In this document: positions 5,625 through 6,359 of the stretch, piece after piece | Layout: the number at the start of each line of letters is the position of its first letter | Position numbering within the stretch: the first letter of the stretch is position 1 | NCBI GenBank assembly: GCA_030607765.1 | Contig: JAUWJJ010000071.1 | Coordinates: forward strand, 1-6,359 | From: Candidatus Aerophobota bacterium | GTDB lineage: Bacteria; Aerophobota; Aerophobia; Aerophobales; B3-G15 | DNA: 6,359 bases | Direction of reading: 5' to 3' | Program-made: the position numbers and the translations under genes | The notes under the pieces: generated by a model | Seen by the model: the letters and a program-made list of their open reading frames with translations, nothing else | The model's database searches: none | What the model was told of the DNA's origin: nothing

Positions 5625-6359
5625 GTGTCAGAAGTGATGAAAGCAGCTTTTTTATGCATAGATAAACCAAGACATATGGAAATTGAAAATGTTAAAAAAC
5701 CAATCTGTGGACTAAATGACGTTCTGGTAAAAGTTAATGCTTGTGCTATCTGTGGAACAGATGGAAGGATGTATGAAGGAACAAAAGATGTTACTAAAGG
5801 ATTTGTTCCTCAAATTAGAGGATACGGTGAAGGTAAATTTATCATAGGCCATGAAGTTGTAGGAACTGTGGAGGAAATCGGCTTTGAAGTTAAAAATCCT
5901 GAGTGTAAAGTTGGGGATAAGGTAATTCTGGTCACCTCAATAGGCTGTGGAAAAGAGGAATGTAGGATATGTAGAGAGAAAAACTATAATATGTGCAAGG
6001 ATAATCACCCCATTGGTTACTATTATCCTGGTGGTTTTGCTGAGTATATATTAGTTCAGGATGCTGCTGTTAAACAAGGTGTCATAATAGCTGTTCCAGG
6101 GGACTGTGCTGTTTCAGAGGAACACTTAGCAATGGTCGAACCACTTTCCTGCGTAATAAATGGTCAAAATTATCTGAATATTAAAAAAGGAGAGTATGTT
6201 ACTGTGGTAGGAGCAGGTCCTATTGGTTTATTGCATGGTGAACTGGCAAAAAGTAAAGGAGCAAAAGTTATATTGGCTGAGCACTCTTCAGTAAGGATTG
6301 CTACTGCTAAAGAATTTGATTTTGAGCATTATATTGTCACTAAAGATAATGATTTATCA
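5625..6359 (+). CDS. Zinc-dependent medium-chain alcohol/polyol dehydrogenase, 3' partial
   Basis: NAD(P)-dependent oxidoreductase of the MDR family, cytoplasmic. The frame is open from GTG 5625 to the window edge, giving 245 residues of an expected 340-370. Visible in order: catalytic-zinc Cys C43 in ICGTD; G75-H76-E77 (GHE, second zinc ligand region); a structural-zinc lobe with C108, C113, C116 and C124; GGFAEY at 136-141; E172 in VEPLSC; and the Rossmann loop VGAGPIG at 195-201. An acidic residue (E219) follows the second Rossmann strand, which favours NAD over NADP. The structural-zinc spacing is C-x4-C-x2-C-x7-C rather than the common C-x2-C-x2-C-x7-C. An insertion-like stretch (51-72) precedes GHE. 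Relatives include sorbitol, threonine and galactitol-1-phosphate dehydrogenases; which of these, if any, applies is not determined. It probably has its own promoter (5557-5585), so it may be regulated separately from the kinase and mutarotase genes. Confidence 0.88.
   Translation, partial: MSEVMKAAFLCIDKPRHMEIENVKKPICGLNDVLVKVNACAICGTDGRMYEGTKDVTKGFVPQIRGYGEGKFIIGHEVVGTVEEIGFEVKNPECKVGDKVILVTSIGCGKEECRICREKNYNMCKDNHPIGYYYPGGFAEYILVQDAAVKQGVIIAVPGDCAVSEEHLAMVEPLSCVINGQNYLNIKKGEYVTVVGAGPIGLLHGELAKSKGAKVILAEHSSVRIATAKEFDFEHYIVTKDNDLS

Noticed and set aside
1..6359. CRISPR array, tRNA/rRNA, transposon or defence genes
   Set aside because: No regularly spaced repeats, no tRNA- or rRNA-like sequence, no transposase or nuclease motifs were seen; the window is filled by metabolic and transport genes on one strand.

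Overview
The window is AT-rich bacterial DNA and reads as part of a carbohydrate uptake and catabolism locus, with every gene on the + strand. Strong AGGAGG-type ribosome binding sites, tight gene spacing, a TTG and a GTG start, and many A/T-ending codons suggest a low-GC anaerobic bacterium, for example Atribacterota, Thermotogota, Dictyoglomota or a clostridial Bacillota. The phylum cannot be fixed by eye.

Layout: (1) 1-863, inner-membrane permease of a CUT1-type sugar ABC transporter (MalF-like), cut off at its 5' end by the window edge. (2) 874-1722, the partner MalG-like permease, 10 nt downstream. (3) 1723-1858, a 136-nt gap with possible weak hairpins and a perfect 8-bp inverted repeat immediately before the next ribosome binding site, probably an operator. 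(4) 1859-2839, a TIM-barrel sugar isomerase/epimerase whose C-terminal half resembles the L-rhamnose isomerase / xylose isomerase-like metal site. (5) 2931-4427, an FGGY-family (xylulokinase-like) sugar kinase with a TTG start. (6) 4468-5547, a DUF4432 / galactose-mutarotase-like protein. (7) 5548-5624, a gap with a good sigma70-type promoter whose elements are overlaid by an inverted repeat. (8) 5625 to the window end, a zinc-dependent medium-chain alcohol/polyol dehydrogenase, cut off at its 3' end.

Inferred logic: the ABC transporter imports a sugar or glycoside fragment. The mutarotase-like protein would equilibrate anomers, the isomerase would convert aldose to ketose, the FGGY kinase would phosphorylate the ketose, and the dehydrogenase would interconvert a polyol/ketose or oxidise a hydroxyl. 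The solute-binding protein is probably upstream of the window. The transporter ATPase and any aldolase are not in the window. The substrate cannot be named from this sequence. No mobile element, CRISPR array, RNA gene or defence system was seen. The parts are familiar families, and the main interest is the unassigned substrate, an altered metal-site position in the isomerase, and the two palindromic regulatory sites.
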